From Syntrophomonadaceae bacterium (GTDB lineage Bacteria; Bacillota; Dethiobacteria; DTU022), in assembly GCA_003558195.1 (NCBI GenBank), contig PWMM01000071.1:1-6485 (forward strand): DNA of 6,485 bases, written 5' to 3'. Position numbers and translations under genes: made by a program. This document shows positions 1-5,851 of this stretch, piece by piece. A model generated the notes under the pieces. The model did no database searches. It was not told the DNA's origin and saw only the letters and a list, made by a program, of their open reading frames with translations. How positions within the stretch are numbered: the stretch's first letter is position 1; each line of letters opens with the position of its first letter.

Positions 1-119
1 ATATGTAAGATACCCACCGAGTAACCGGCATAATTCTGCCCCTTTTTCATCTGAATGGGCTTATCATCGCAGCTTTCAGATAGATAGCCATACTCTCTTT
101 TTTCGCCATAAATGTTCAT
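1..119 (-). CDS. 5' end of a possible aspartate/glutamate/hydantoin racemase family protein (partial)
   Basis: Only the first 39 codons are inside the window; the gene continues past the left edge. It starts with ATG at 119-117, preceded by a strong GGGAGG ribosome binding site 7 nt upstream, and lies 17 nt after the stop of the dehydrogenase gene, so it is probably the sixth gene of the same operon. The visible N-terminus is charged and Tyr-rich, then reads KGQNYAGYSVGIL. I recall a 'GYSVGIL/GVLMLD' opening as typical of Asp/Glu racemase-superfamily proteins just before their first catalytic region, but the catalytic cysteines are not in view. The family call is therefore a weak recognition, while the existence of the gene is well supported by its RBS and operon position. 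If correct, it could interconvert enantiomers of the amino acid oxidised by the neighbouring complex. Confidence 0.5.
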   Translation of the reverse strand, partial: MNIYGEKREYGYLSESCDDKPIQMKKGQNYAGYSVGILH

Positions 120-136
120 AACTATCCCTCCCCTTT

Positions 137-1294
137 TTAAACACAGGCCGGCTCTGGAATTAGCTCTCCACGCTCAAATCGCTCCAGGCACATACAGCTG
201 ACATCAATAAAAGGAGTTTCACCAGAAATAATTTCAGCCATAACCTGTCCAACAGCCGGAGCAAGCTGAAAACCGTGGCCGCTCCAGCCAAGATCTAAAT
301 AAAAACCATCTACAGGTGTCCTTCCGACAATGCCCTGTGAATCTGGAGTCATGTCATAAAGACCCGCCCATTGCCGAATAATATTTACTTCCCGCAAAGC
401 TGGCCAGTGAAAAGTAGTTTTTTGAACGACATCATAGAGAAATTGCCAGCTTGAACGTTCATTAAAATCCTTTACCTCACCTTCAGGATCCCCTACACCT
501 AAAAGCAGGCTGCCATGTGGTGTCTGTTTAAAATAAGTTCCATGGGCAAAAGAGATAACCATTATACCCAAAATCATCTCTAAAGGTTCGGTTACAGCAA
601 CCTGATGCCGTTCAGGAACAACAGGAATATCAAGCCCAACCTGTTCACCGAATTTTTTTGTAAAGGCACCGGCAGCTCCAATAACTATAGGGGCGTTAAT
701 TTCCTGGCCGGTGGTGGTTATTATTCCGGTAACCCGGTCTTTTTCTTTTTTTACCTTTGCTACTTCTACTCCGGTATGAATATCCACACCTAACCGGGTC
801 GCCGCATCAGCATATGCCTGGGTGACATGAAAGGGACTGGCATGGCCGTCTCGACGGTTGAAGGAGGCTCCAAACAGCCCTTCCAGGTTTAACCCGGGGA
901 CAAGATCTGCTGCCTGCTCCGGTGCAAGTATCTCAGTCATGTTATGGGGATCTATGTTTCTTTGTAAATCCCGGTTGCAGCGAAAAAGGTCCAGTTCTTC
1001 TTCACTGTAAGCCAGCATTAAATAGCCATTTTGCAGCAACTCTATACTGCTATTATAATCAAGTTCCTCTTCAAGGTTTTCCATACGCTTAACACTTTCT
1101 TTAGCAAGGCGCACGTTAATCTCAGTCCCAAACTGGTGACGTATTCCTGCCACACTGCGCCCGGTAGCTCCACAAGCCAGAGTTCCTTTTTCAAGAAGCA
1201 CAACATCTTTCCAGCCCTTCTTAGCCAGATGGTAAGCAATGCTACAGCCATGCACACCTCCGCCTATAATCACTGCTTCTGCTTTAGTTTTCAT
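137..1294 (-). CDS. FAD-dependent amine/amino-acid dehydrogenase, SoxB/DAO family (catalytic subunit)
   Basis: A 385-residue protein of the D-amino-acid oxidase (DAO) superfamily, closest in style to sarcosine oxidase beta subunit and the beta subunit of dye-linked L-proline dehydrogenase. Visible motifs: N-terminal Rossmann GGGVHG at residues 11-16 with the ribose-binding acid E35, the GATGR FAD motif at 42-46 followed by the family's GIRHQFG stretch, DGHASPF around 149-155, GAAGAF near 206-211, and the C-terminal WAGLYDMTPD...GWSGHGF block at about 309-341. No signal peptide or TM segment, so it is cytosolic. I chose ATG 1294 because GGGGG lies 9 nt upstream. The in-frame TTG at 1303 sits only 1 nt after that purine run. 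The 5' end overlaps the preceding gene by 11 nt, implying translational coupling. Electrons from substrate oxidation would pass to the Fe-S and flavin subunits encoded upstream. The substrate (proline, sarcosine, a D-amino acid or other) cannot be decided. Confidence 0.9.
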   Translation of the reverse strand: MKTKAEAVIIGGGVHGCSIAYHLAKKGWKDVVLLEKGTLACGATGRSVAGIRHQFGTEINVRLAKESVKRMENLEEELDYNSSIELLQNGYLMLAYSEEELDLFRCNRDLQRNIDPHNMTEILAPEQAADLVPGLNLEGLFGASFNRRDGHASPFHVTQAYADAATRLGVDIHTGVEVAKVKKEKDRVTGIITTTGQEINAPIVIGAAGAFTKKFGEQVGLDIPVVPERHQVAVTEPLEMILGIMVISFAHGTYFKQTPHGSLLLGVGDPEGEVKDFNERSSWQFLYDVVQKTTFHWPALREVNIIRQWAGLYDMTPDSQGIVGRTPVDGFYLDLGWSGHGFQLAPAVGQVMAEIISGETPFIDVSCMCLERFERGELIPEPACV

Positions 1295-1565
1295 TATTAT
1301 CAACCCCCATTAAGATACTTTTTGCTTTAATTGGCTTTGTCGGAGGTCGAAATGTAGTCATCTCCAACTCCCCTACACTCTTGCCGGCGGCTGATGCTAC
1401 CTCTCTAAGAAGCAGTTCACGGCAGGTACTACCCTGGCATGGCCCCATACCACATCGAGTCAGGCGCTTAATTTCCTGGGGATTGAGAAACCCTTTTTTA
1501 ATTATTTCTCGAATATCCGCCAGGGTTAAATCTTCACAGCGACAGATAATTGTATTTTCATCCAA
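1284..1565 (-). CDS. BFD-like [2Fe-2S]-binding subunit
   Basis: A 93-residue protein with the BFD-like (bacterioferritin-associated ferredoxin type) iron-sulfur fold. C8-x-C10 lies at the start, then after a helical stretch comes KRLTRCGMGPCQGSTC, giving C43 and C48 (spacing C-x-C-x32-C-x4-C) plus an extra C38. In HcnB-, SoxA- and opine-oxidase-type proteins this domain is normally the C-terminus of the FAD/NAD subunit; here it is a free-standing protein, as in the small subunit of archaeal L-proline dehydrogenase complexes. The C-terminal ~30 residues after the domain are basic and probably extended. The only usable in-frame start is TTG at 1565: an upstream in-frame TGA blocks extension, and a near-perfect Shine-Dalgarno lies at 1571-1581. 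The gene begins 2 nt after the stop of the ferredoxin gene and overlaps the dehydrogenase gene by 11 nt. Likely role: electron relay within the dehydrogenase complex. Confidence 0.88.
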   Translation of the reverse strand: MDENTIICRCEDLTLADIREIIKKGFLNPQEIKRLTRCGMGPCQGSTCRELLLREVASAAGKSVGELEMTTFRPPTKPIKAKSILMGVDNNEN

Positions 1566-1567
1566 TT

Positions 1568-2062
1568 CTACTCACCGCCTTTTTTAACAAAGCTGCGTAC
1601 TTTCATTAGCTGTGCCTGGGGAACAGCCAGGGTCACTACAGGGGTGCGATCCAAGGCCTTAGTATTCTGAACTTTAACCACCCGGGCATTGCAAACTTCC
1701 CGACCTTCGGTATCAATACCGATCACCTCTTCGCCCTGTTCAGGAAGGGGTAAATACTCATACGGCATTTTGATTAAACCTTCATCTGCACTGTATGAGG
1801 CGTCAATTACAAAAATTGCCAGGCCAGGGCACTCACTAATGCAAAGGCCGCAACCATTACATTCTTCGTGATCAATGACCGGTAAATCATTAATATCTGC
1901 AAATTCTTTAATCGCTCCCTGCCTACAAGCATAGCGACAGGGATCACAAGGGATATTTTGGAAACATTCCACTATTGCTACCGGCCCGTTCTTCAGCCTT
2001 TCCTGCGAAGGGGTTATCTTATTTATTTGTTCCGGATCGGGCACACCGGTTTTCTCCAACAT
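1568..2062 (-). CDS. 4Fe-4S ferredoxin-like electron-transfer subunit (two clusters)
   Basis: A 164-residue iron-sulfur protein. The first cysteine group is C33-x5-C39-x2-C42-x3-C46, within ECFQNIPCDPCRYACRQGAI; the second is the canonical C68-x2-C71-x2-C74-x3-C78-P. Together they could hold two [4Fe-4S] clusters. The first motif is atypical: it has an x5 gap and Arg instead of Pro after its last Cys. The C-terminal ~75 residues lack cysteine motifs apart from one lone Cys and look like a small beta-rich domain, larger than a simple ferredoxin. I chose ATG 2062 because GGAGG at 2071-2075 sits 8 nt upstream. The in-frame ATG at 2077 overlaps that Shine-Dalgarno and has no good RBS of its own. 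With this start the gene begins 2 nt after the upstream stop codon. By analogy with proline-dehydrogenase-type complexes it would connect the flavin subunits or pass electrons to an outside acceptor. Confidence 0.88.
   Translation of the reverse strand: MLEKTGVPDPEQINKITPSQERLKNGPVAIVECFQNIPCDPCRYACRQGAIKEFADINDLPVIDHEECNGCGLCISECPGLAIFVIDASYSADEGLIKMPYEYLPLPEQGEEVIGIDTEGREVCNARVVKVQNTKALDRTPVVTLAVPQAQLMKVRSFVKKGGE
1571..1581 (-). promoter_or_regulatory. Ribosome binding site deciding the TTG start of the BFD-like gene
   Basis: Minus-strand AAGGCGGTGAG is one mismatch from an extended Shine-Dalgarno through its GGTGA core and lies 5 nt before TTG 1565, overlapping the last codons of the ferredoxin gene. 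The ATG at 1561-1559 is in a different frame. Confidence 0.75.
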
Positions 2063-2063
2063 T

Positions 2064-3158
2064 TTAAACACCTCCATTTAGTCTGGCAAGGCCCTCTCGA
2101 ATTTTTGCCCCTGTGGGCCCCGCTCTCAACTCTTCAAGTTCCTGTGAATAAGCAAGAAAACGTTCTTCAACTTTTTCATCGTAGCCCAAGTCAGCCGCTG
2201 CAAACAAGCCGGCAATTTTTCCTTCAACCATTGCTGAACCCGCCTCTTCTATACAGGCCACATCACCGGCCACATAAACACTGGAAAGGCTGGTCTGCAT
2301 TTTTTCATTGCGCAGCGGAACATAACCGCCAAGTTCAGGAAGATATTTTTGCTGGCAGCCTGCCTGCCATAATAGTTCGGTTTGCGGTGTCAAACCGACA
2401 GCCAGGCAAATAACATCTACTTTCATGTCTTTATCACTTCCTGGTATGGCACACCAGTTTTCGTCAAGGTTGCAGATCAGGGCCCCTTCAACTTTCTGCT
2501 TACCGTAAGCTTCTTTTATGGTATGAGAGGTTAAGATGGGGATTCCGGCCCGCCTAACTTTAGTAGCATGGACCAGGTAACCGCCTATACGCGATGCTCC
2601 TTCGATTATAGCCGCTACTTCTACACCTGCCTGCCTAAGTTGATAACTAACTATAAGGCCAATATTACCGGCGCCAACCATTAGAACCCGGTTTCCGGGC
2701 TTGATACCGTAAACATTCATTAATGTTTGAACTGCTCCGGCTCCATAGACCCCTGGCAGATCGTTACCCGGAAAGGGAAGCATCTTTTCTGCCGCTCCCG
2801 TGGCAATAACAATTTTTTGTGGTTTAATAAGCATGGCCTCTTCTTCTTTGTCGGCAAGAATAACTCCGTCATCATAATAACCCAAAACGGCTGTATTTAA
2901 TAAAGGTTTAAACCTGCCTTTACCTTCATCCTCCAGGGCAGATATTAATTTTCCCGGGATGTCGATACCCCGGATAGCAGCGTATTCCTTTTTTGAGCCA
3001 AAAAACATGTGGGTTTGCTTGACCAACTGACCTCCAAGGCTCGGATCACGGTCAAGCAGCATTACCTCCGCACCCTGGCGAACCGCACTCAAGGCAGCTG
3101 ATAAACCAGCCGGTCCTCCACCTACAATGGCAATCTCAGGCTTGAGCAATGATGTCAC
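2064..3158 (-). CDS. FAD/NAD(P)-dependent oxidoreductase, HcnB/PDH-alpha-like subunit lacking a BFD domain
   Basis: A 364-residue two-dinucleotide-fold flavoprotein. An N-terminal FAD Rossmann motif G13-x-G15-x-x-G18 is followed by GGQL (42-45), ATGA (119-122), a second nucleotide-binding motif G162-x-G164-x-x-G167 for NAD(P), and the late FAD motif VYVAGD at 294-299. There is no CxxC redox pair of the thioredoxin-reductase type. Relatives such as HcnB and the alpha subunits of opine or sarcosine oxidase usually run past 450 residues with a C-terminal BFD-like cluster; this protein stops before it, and the missing domain is encoded two genes downstream. Start: GTG at 3158 after AGGAAGG, overlapping the preceding gene by 23 nt. 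A TTG three codons later (3149) has GAGGTGA 5 nt upstream and is a real alternative. Likely role: NAD(P)H- or NAD+-linked electron-transfer subunit of the complex. Confidence 0.9.
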   Translation of the reverse strand: MTSLLKPEIAIVGGGPAGLSAALSAVRQGAEVMLLDRDPSLGGQLVKQTHMFFGSKKEYAAIRGIDIPGKLISALEDEGKGRFKPLLNTAVLGYYDDGVILADKEEEAMLIKPQKIVIATGAAEKMLPFPGNDLPGVYGAGAVQTLMNVYGIKPGNRVLMVGAGNIGLIVSYQLRQAGVEVAAIIEGASRIGGYLVHATKVRRAGIPILTSHTIKEAYGKQKVEGALICNLDENWCAIPGSDKDMKVDVICLAVGLTPQTELLWQAGCQQKYLPELGGYVPLRNEKMQTSLSSVYVAGDVACIEEAGSAMVEGKIAGLFAAADLGYDEKVEERFLAYSQELEELRAGPTGAKIREGLARLNGGV

Positions 3159-3450
3159 CTCTTCCTTCCTGCATCTCTACCCGGTCTCCTTCATTAACCG
3201 GTTCAACACAAATCCTAACATTGTAAGCCCCATTTACTTTCATCAAACAGGACGAGCAATTCCCAATAGCACAGAAGAAACCCCTCGGGCGCTTCAGGTT
3301 ATGGCTATGACTTAAAACTCTTACCCCTGCAGCATGAAGAGCTGCTGCAATGGTCTCTCCCTCAAAAGCTTCGATCTGGCGCCCTTCAAAAGTGAAGCTC
3401 ACAGGCTTACCTCGTTTAAATTTAATTATCGGGTGATCTTCAATTCTCAA
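3136..3450 (-). CDS. Plant-type [2Fe-2S] subunit, HcnA / SoxA N-terminal-like
   Basis: A 104-residue protein matching the small [2Fe-2S] subunit found with HcnB-type flavoproteins and as the N-terminal domain of sarcosine oxidase alpha. The beta-grasp core reads VSFTFEGRQIEAFEGETIAA (residues 17-36), followed by the cluster ligands C60-x4-C65-x2-C68-x12-C81 in FFCAIGNCSSCLMKVNG. The conserved PRGFFCAIGNC block is characteristic of this group. Translation begins at TTG 3450, 8 nt after GGAGG (plus-strand positions 3459-3463); an upstream ATG frame ends immediately in a stop. First gene of the operon, with a sigma-54 promoter about 90 nt upstream and a 23-nt overlap with the flavoprotein gene. 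Likely role: one-electron relay next to the FAD/NAD subunit. Confidence 0.9.
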   Translation of the reverse strand: MRIEDHPIIKFKRGKPVSFTFEGRQIEAFEGETIAAALHAAGVRVLSHSHNLKRPRGFFCAIGNCSSCLMKVNGAYNVRICVEPVNEGDRVEMQEGRGDIIAQA

Positions 3451-3458
3451 ACTAATTC

Positions 3459-3463
3459 CCTCC
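3459..3463 (-). promoter_or_regulatory. Ribosome binding site deciding the TTG start of the first operon gene
   Basis: GGAGG on the minus strand (extended AGGAGGG) sits 8 nt before the TTG at 3450. No in-frame ATG lies nearby, so this site supports the non-ATG start. Confidence 0.8.
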
Positions 3464-3547
3464 TGCCTTTATCATAATCACTGCAAACTAAACCTTCATA
3501 ATTTGTTTAAGTATGAATTGATCTAAATATGGCTGCTTATAAATAAT

Positions 3548-3563
3548 AGCAATTATTATGCCA
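3548..3563 (-). promoter_or_regulatory. Sigma-54 (-24/-12) promoter for the dehydrogenase operon
   Basis: On the minus strand the sequence reads TGGCATAATAATTGCT. The invariant GG (3562-3561) and GC (3550-3549) are separated by exactly 10 nt, and the match to TGGCAC-N5-TTGCW is broken only at the sixth base. Transcription should start near 3537, giving a leader of about 87 nt before the TTG start. The facing promoter at 4194-4209 and the dyad arrays between them strengthen the call. Confidence 0.8.
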
Positions 3564-3748
3564 AACTATCAAACCCTTTGCTATTAAAACTGTTTTTTCA
3601 CTACCTGGTTAGACTATCAAAGCGAATTTAACCGGTTCACCAGGCAAACTACTTTATCAATAAAGCCTCTTTTAAAAGAAAAGGAAATCATTAACCGAAA
3701 TAGAAGTATTTAAGGGATAATGATAGAGAAACCATTTTAAAACGATAG

Positions 3749-3764
3749 TGTCAACAAGTTGACA
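3749..3764. promoter_or_regulatory. Enhancer-like dyad A (TGTCA-N6-TGACA)
   Basis: TGTCAACAAGTTGACA has 7-bp perfect arms around a 2-bp centre. It has the TGT-N10-ACA form known for NifA-type upstream activator sites, but with two further conserved base pairs on each side. It is centred about 220 bp upstream of the predicted start for the minus operon. Confidence 0.7.
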
Positions 3765-3766
3765 TG

Positions 3767-3782
3767 TGTCAGTTTATTGACA
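3767..3782. promoter_or_regulatory. Enhancer-like dyad B (TGTCA-N6-TGACA)
   Basis: TGTCAGTTTATTGACA is flanked by a further G/C pair (3766 and 3783), so GTGTCA pairs with TGACAC. It begins 2 bp after dyad A, with 18 bp between centres, which would allow neighbouring protein dimers to contact each other. Confidence 0.7.
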
Positions 3783-3821
3783 CTACAGAAATGTCATGCC
3801 TTATAGAAACTCTCCATATAC

Positions 3822-3837
3822 TGTCAGCTCATTGACA
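3822..3837. promoter_or_regulatory. Enhancer-like dyad C (TGTCA-N6-TGACA)
   Basis: TGTCAGCTCATTGACA is the third copy, with the same total length and arms as A and B, 55 bp from the centre of B. A lone half-site (ATGTCAT, 3791-3797) lies between B and C. Confidence 0.68.
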
Positions 3838-4053
3838 TCTTTGGTTTAACAGGATAATTATACTATGGTTAATAGCAGCCTTTCTAAAAAACTGTTACAA
3901 ATAATAACTCTTTAAGCCTTTATGAAATCATTTGTGGAAAAAATTATATTGCTTTTCAAATTACTATGTTCTGTCTGCTTGCCTTAGCATAGCTTAAGAA
4001 TCATTGGCTACCGGAAATGTAGGGCTCCTCTTTAGCATTGCTGATTTCACTTA

Positions 4054-4085
4054 TTGCAAATATTTTGCAATTGCAAACCTTGCAT
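4054..4085. promoter_or_regulatory. TTGCAA dyad cluster, second enhancer/operator candidate
   Basis: Three TTGCAA hexamers (4054-4059, 4065-4070, 4071-4076) plus TTGCAT (4080-4085). The first two form an inverted repeat with 7-bp arms (TTGCAAA-TAT-TTTGCAA). The second and third form a perfect 14-bp palindrome (4064-4077). The cluster sits roughly 140-165 bp upstream of the predicted transporter transcription start, a usual distance for sigma-54 activator sites. From memory, TGCAAA...TTTTGCA is the general form of RocR-type sites in Bacillus; this similarity is not verified. Confidence 0.5.
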
Positions 4086-4193
4086 AATTCTTGAAATTAG
4101 ATATAATATTAATGATAATTACCCTATTTTAAAAGCAGCACTGACCAATTTTACTATAATTTTAGAATTTTAAAGCTTAGCAAAGGTATAATA

Positions 4194-4209
4194 TGGCACA
4201 AAAATTGCT
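4194..4209 (+). promoter_or_regulatory. Sigma-54 (-24/-12) promoter for the transporter operon
   Basis: TGGCACAAAAATTGCT matches the TGGCAC-N5-TTGCW consensus at every defined position, with GG (4195-4196) and GC (4207-4208) separated by 10 nt. Transcription should begin near 4220, leaving a leader of about 148 nt before the ATG at 4368. Confidence 0.88.
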
Positions 4210-4266
4210 ATAATACTTTACATAGAAATAATTCTGATATCTAGATTTTGGTATTAGGGGTGATGC

Positions 4267-4286
4267 TTATAGTTACTTAACTATAA
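4267..4286 (+). other. Leader hairpin with alternative downstream pairing partner
   Basis: TTATAGTT (4267-4274) and AACTATAA (4279-4286) form a perfect 8-bp stem with a 4-nt loop. The sequence TATAGTT recurs at 4304-4310, so the right arm could pair with either copy. There is no U-tract, so it is not a terminator; any regulatory role is speculative. Confidence 0.35.
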
Positions 4287-4367
4287 AGGTTGTTAAGACA
4301 GGGTATAGTTTAAAAGAAATGCTTTTATTCATTTTTATTTTAGCAGTTGAGAGGAGGAAGTAGTTTT

Positions 4368-5837
4368 ATGTCTAACGGACAAGAACAATGGAGTGGCAGA
4401 ATGATTATGATCATCGCCATGATTTCCATGGCTGTAGGTACCGGAAACATATGGCGTTTCCCCAGGATAGCAGCCAGCCAGGGTGGAGGGGCTTTTCTGA
4501 TTGCCCTGACCATTGCCCTGGTTCTTTGGGCCATTCCTCTACTGATGGCTGAATTTCTAATGGGCTACCGCTCCAGGTTGGGTAATGTGGGTGCATTCCG
4601 GGATTTCATGGGCAAAAAATATACCTGGGTCGGTGCATGGATGGCCCTGGTCTGCATTGGTATCACCTTCTACTATGCAGTAGTCTGCGGATGGACTATC
4701 CGTTATTTTGTTTATGCAGTGTCCGGCAGTATTACGCCTGGCATTGACGGCCAGGCTTTCTGGGATGCTTTCATAACCAACCCGGTGGAAACAGTCGGAT
4801 TTCATTTTATCGCTGTCCTAATTGTATTTTTAGTTGTTTATCGGGGGATCAAAGGTGGTCTTGAGAGTGTTCTGAAAGTTATGCTTCCATCCCTATTTGT
4901 AGTCCTGGCCATCCTTGCAGTCCGCGCAGCAACTCTACCCGGAGCGGCAGAAGGGCTGCGTTTCTTATTCGTGCCGGACTGGTCCCTGCTGGGAACCGGT
5001 GAAATCTGGCTGCAGGCATTTACCCAGGCCGCCTGGTCTACGGGGGCTGGTTGGGGGCTGCTGTTAGTTTACGCAGTATATGCCCGAGAAAAAGAAGATA
5101 TTGCTGTCAACAGCTTCATCATCGGTTTCGCAGACGTTTTCGTCGGTTTTGTTGCCGGGATAGCCGTGCTGAGTACCGTTTTTGCCATCGCTCCTACCTA
5201 CGAAGCAGCCGTGGCCATCACCGGTGAAGGCAACGTTGGCATTACCTTTATCGCCATGGTTAATCTCCTGGCCGATATGCCCGGCTCATGGGCGGTCTCT
5301 TCTCTGTTTTTCCTGGCCCTGTCACTGGCCGGAGTATCTTCGCTGATCGCCATGATCGAGCTGATTACCACCAACCTAAGCAACTTCGGCATTGATCGGA
5401 AAAAAGCCGCTCTTTATGGCGGTATCGCTACCTTCCTGTTTGGGATTCCTTCTGCCCTTAGCTTCAACTTCCTGGATAACCAGGACTGGGTCTGGGGCGT
5501 AGGCCTTCTGATCAGTGGGCTTTTAACCGCCGTGGCCATGATGGTCTACGGGGTAGACAAGGCAAGGGCTCAACTGAACGAATTCAGCGACATACAGGTC
5601 GGTGCCTGGTGGTCCTTGTTTATCCGCCTGATCCCGTTAATGTTTATTGGCATTTTCGGCTGGTGGGTGTGGCAAGCCATCGGCTGGTACCCCGATACCT
5701 GGTGGCACCCCTTTGAACTGTACAACGTGGGCACCATGGTCTTCCAATGGGGTATACTACTTATCATCTGTCTGGCTTTAAATAACTTCTTTAACAAAAA
5801 CGTTATTGACGGACCGATGACTAAAAAGGATGAATAG
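4368..5837 (+). CDS. Na+-dependent amino-acid symporter, NSS/SNF (SLC6-like) family
   Basis: A 489-residue polytopic membrane protein, LeuT-fold, with about 11-12 hydrophobic segments. TM1 holds the signature MAVGTGNIWRFPRIAASQGGGAF. Relative to LeuT the numbering coincides: A22, V23, N27 (Na+ sites) and R30 (outer gate), with S20 in place of LeuT G20. The TM6 region has AAWSTGAGWG (about 221-230), and TM8 has AGVSS (321-325), matching LeuT A351/T354/S355 of the Na2 site with Ser for Thr. The C-terminal part is Trp-rich. I chose ATG 4368, with GGAGG 10 nt upstream, over an in-frame TTG at 4347 that precedes the RBS. It is the first gene after a consensus sigma-54 promoter and is followed by a tiny TM-peptide gene. 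NSS members carry amino acids or related amines; the substrate is unknown, but it is plausibly that of the divergent dehydrogenase. Confidence 0.93.
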   Translation: MSNGQEQWSGRMIMIIAMISMAVGTGNIWRFPRIAASQGGGAFLIALTIALVLWAIPLLMAEFLMGYRSRLGNVGAFRDFMGKKYTWVGAWMALVCIGITFYYAVVCGWTIRYFVYAVSGSITPGIDGQAFWDAFITNPVETVGFHFIAVLIVFLVVYRGIKGGLESVLKVMLPSLFVVLAILAVRAATLPGAAEGLRFLFVPDWSLLGTGEIWLQAFTQAAWSTGAGWGLLLVYAVYAREKEDIAVNSFIIGFADVFVGFVAGIAVLSTVFAIAPTYEAAVAITGEGNVGITFIAMVNLLADMPGSWAVSSLFFLALSLAGVSSLIAMIELITTNLSNFGIDRKKAALYGGIATFLFGIPSALSFNFLDNQDWVWGVGLLISGLLTAVAMMVYGVDKARAQLNEFSDIQVGAWWSLFIRLIPLMFIGIFGWWVWQAIGWYPDTWWHPFELYNVGTMVFQWGILLIICLALNNFFNKNVIDGPMTKKDE

Positions 5838-5851
5838 TTATTAAAAACGAT

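Noticed and set aside
1295..1303. TTG start at 1303 extending the SoxB-like protein by three residues
   Set aside because: It is only 1 nt from the GGGGG run; ATG 1294 is correctly spaced.
605..1330. Open frames on the plus strand opposite the SoxB-like gene (also 1381-1587, 1689-1871, 1958-2413 and 3127-3315)
   Set aside because: They lie antisense to well-recognised genes, show low-complexity or implausible protein sequence, and lack convincing RBSs.
2063..2077. ATG at 2077 as start of the ferredoxin-like gene
   Set aside because: The ATG overlaps the GGAGG that serves ATG 2062 and has no RBS of its own.
137..3450. Classical heterotetrameric sarcosine oxidase (soxBDAG)
   Set aside because: No SoxD or SoxG-like gene is present, and the alpha subunit lacks the aminomethyltransferase-like half; the gene set fits the split proline-dehydrogenase/HCN-synthase style better.
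3604..3644. CCTGGT...ACCAGG inverted repeat with an inner AACCGGTT
   Set aside because: Six-bp arms with a 29-nt loop; not convincing as a structure or operator.
4080..4107. Sigma-70-like promoter TTGCAT-N16-TATAAT
   Set aside because: The -35 matches only half the consensus and overlaps the TTGCAA cluster; TATAAT also occurs at 4187 and 4209 without a -35, as expected in A+T-rich DNA. The sigma-54 element explains the gene better.
4411..5797. Minus-strand open frames inside the symporter gene
   Set aside because: Shadow frames of a clearly recognised NSS transporter.
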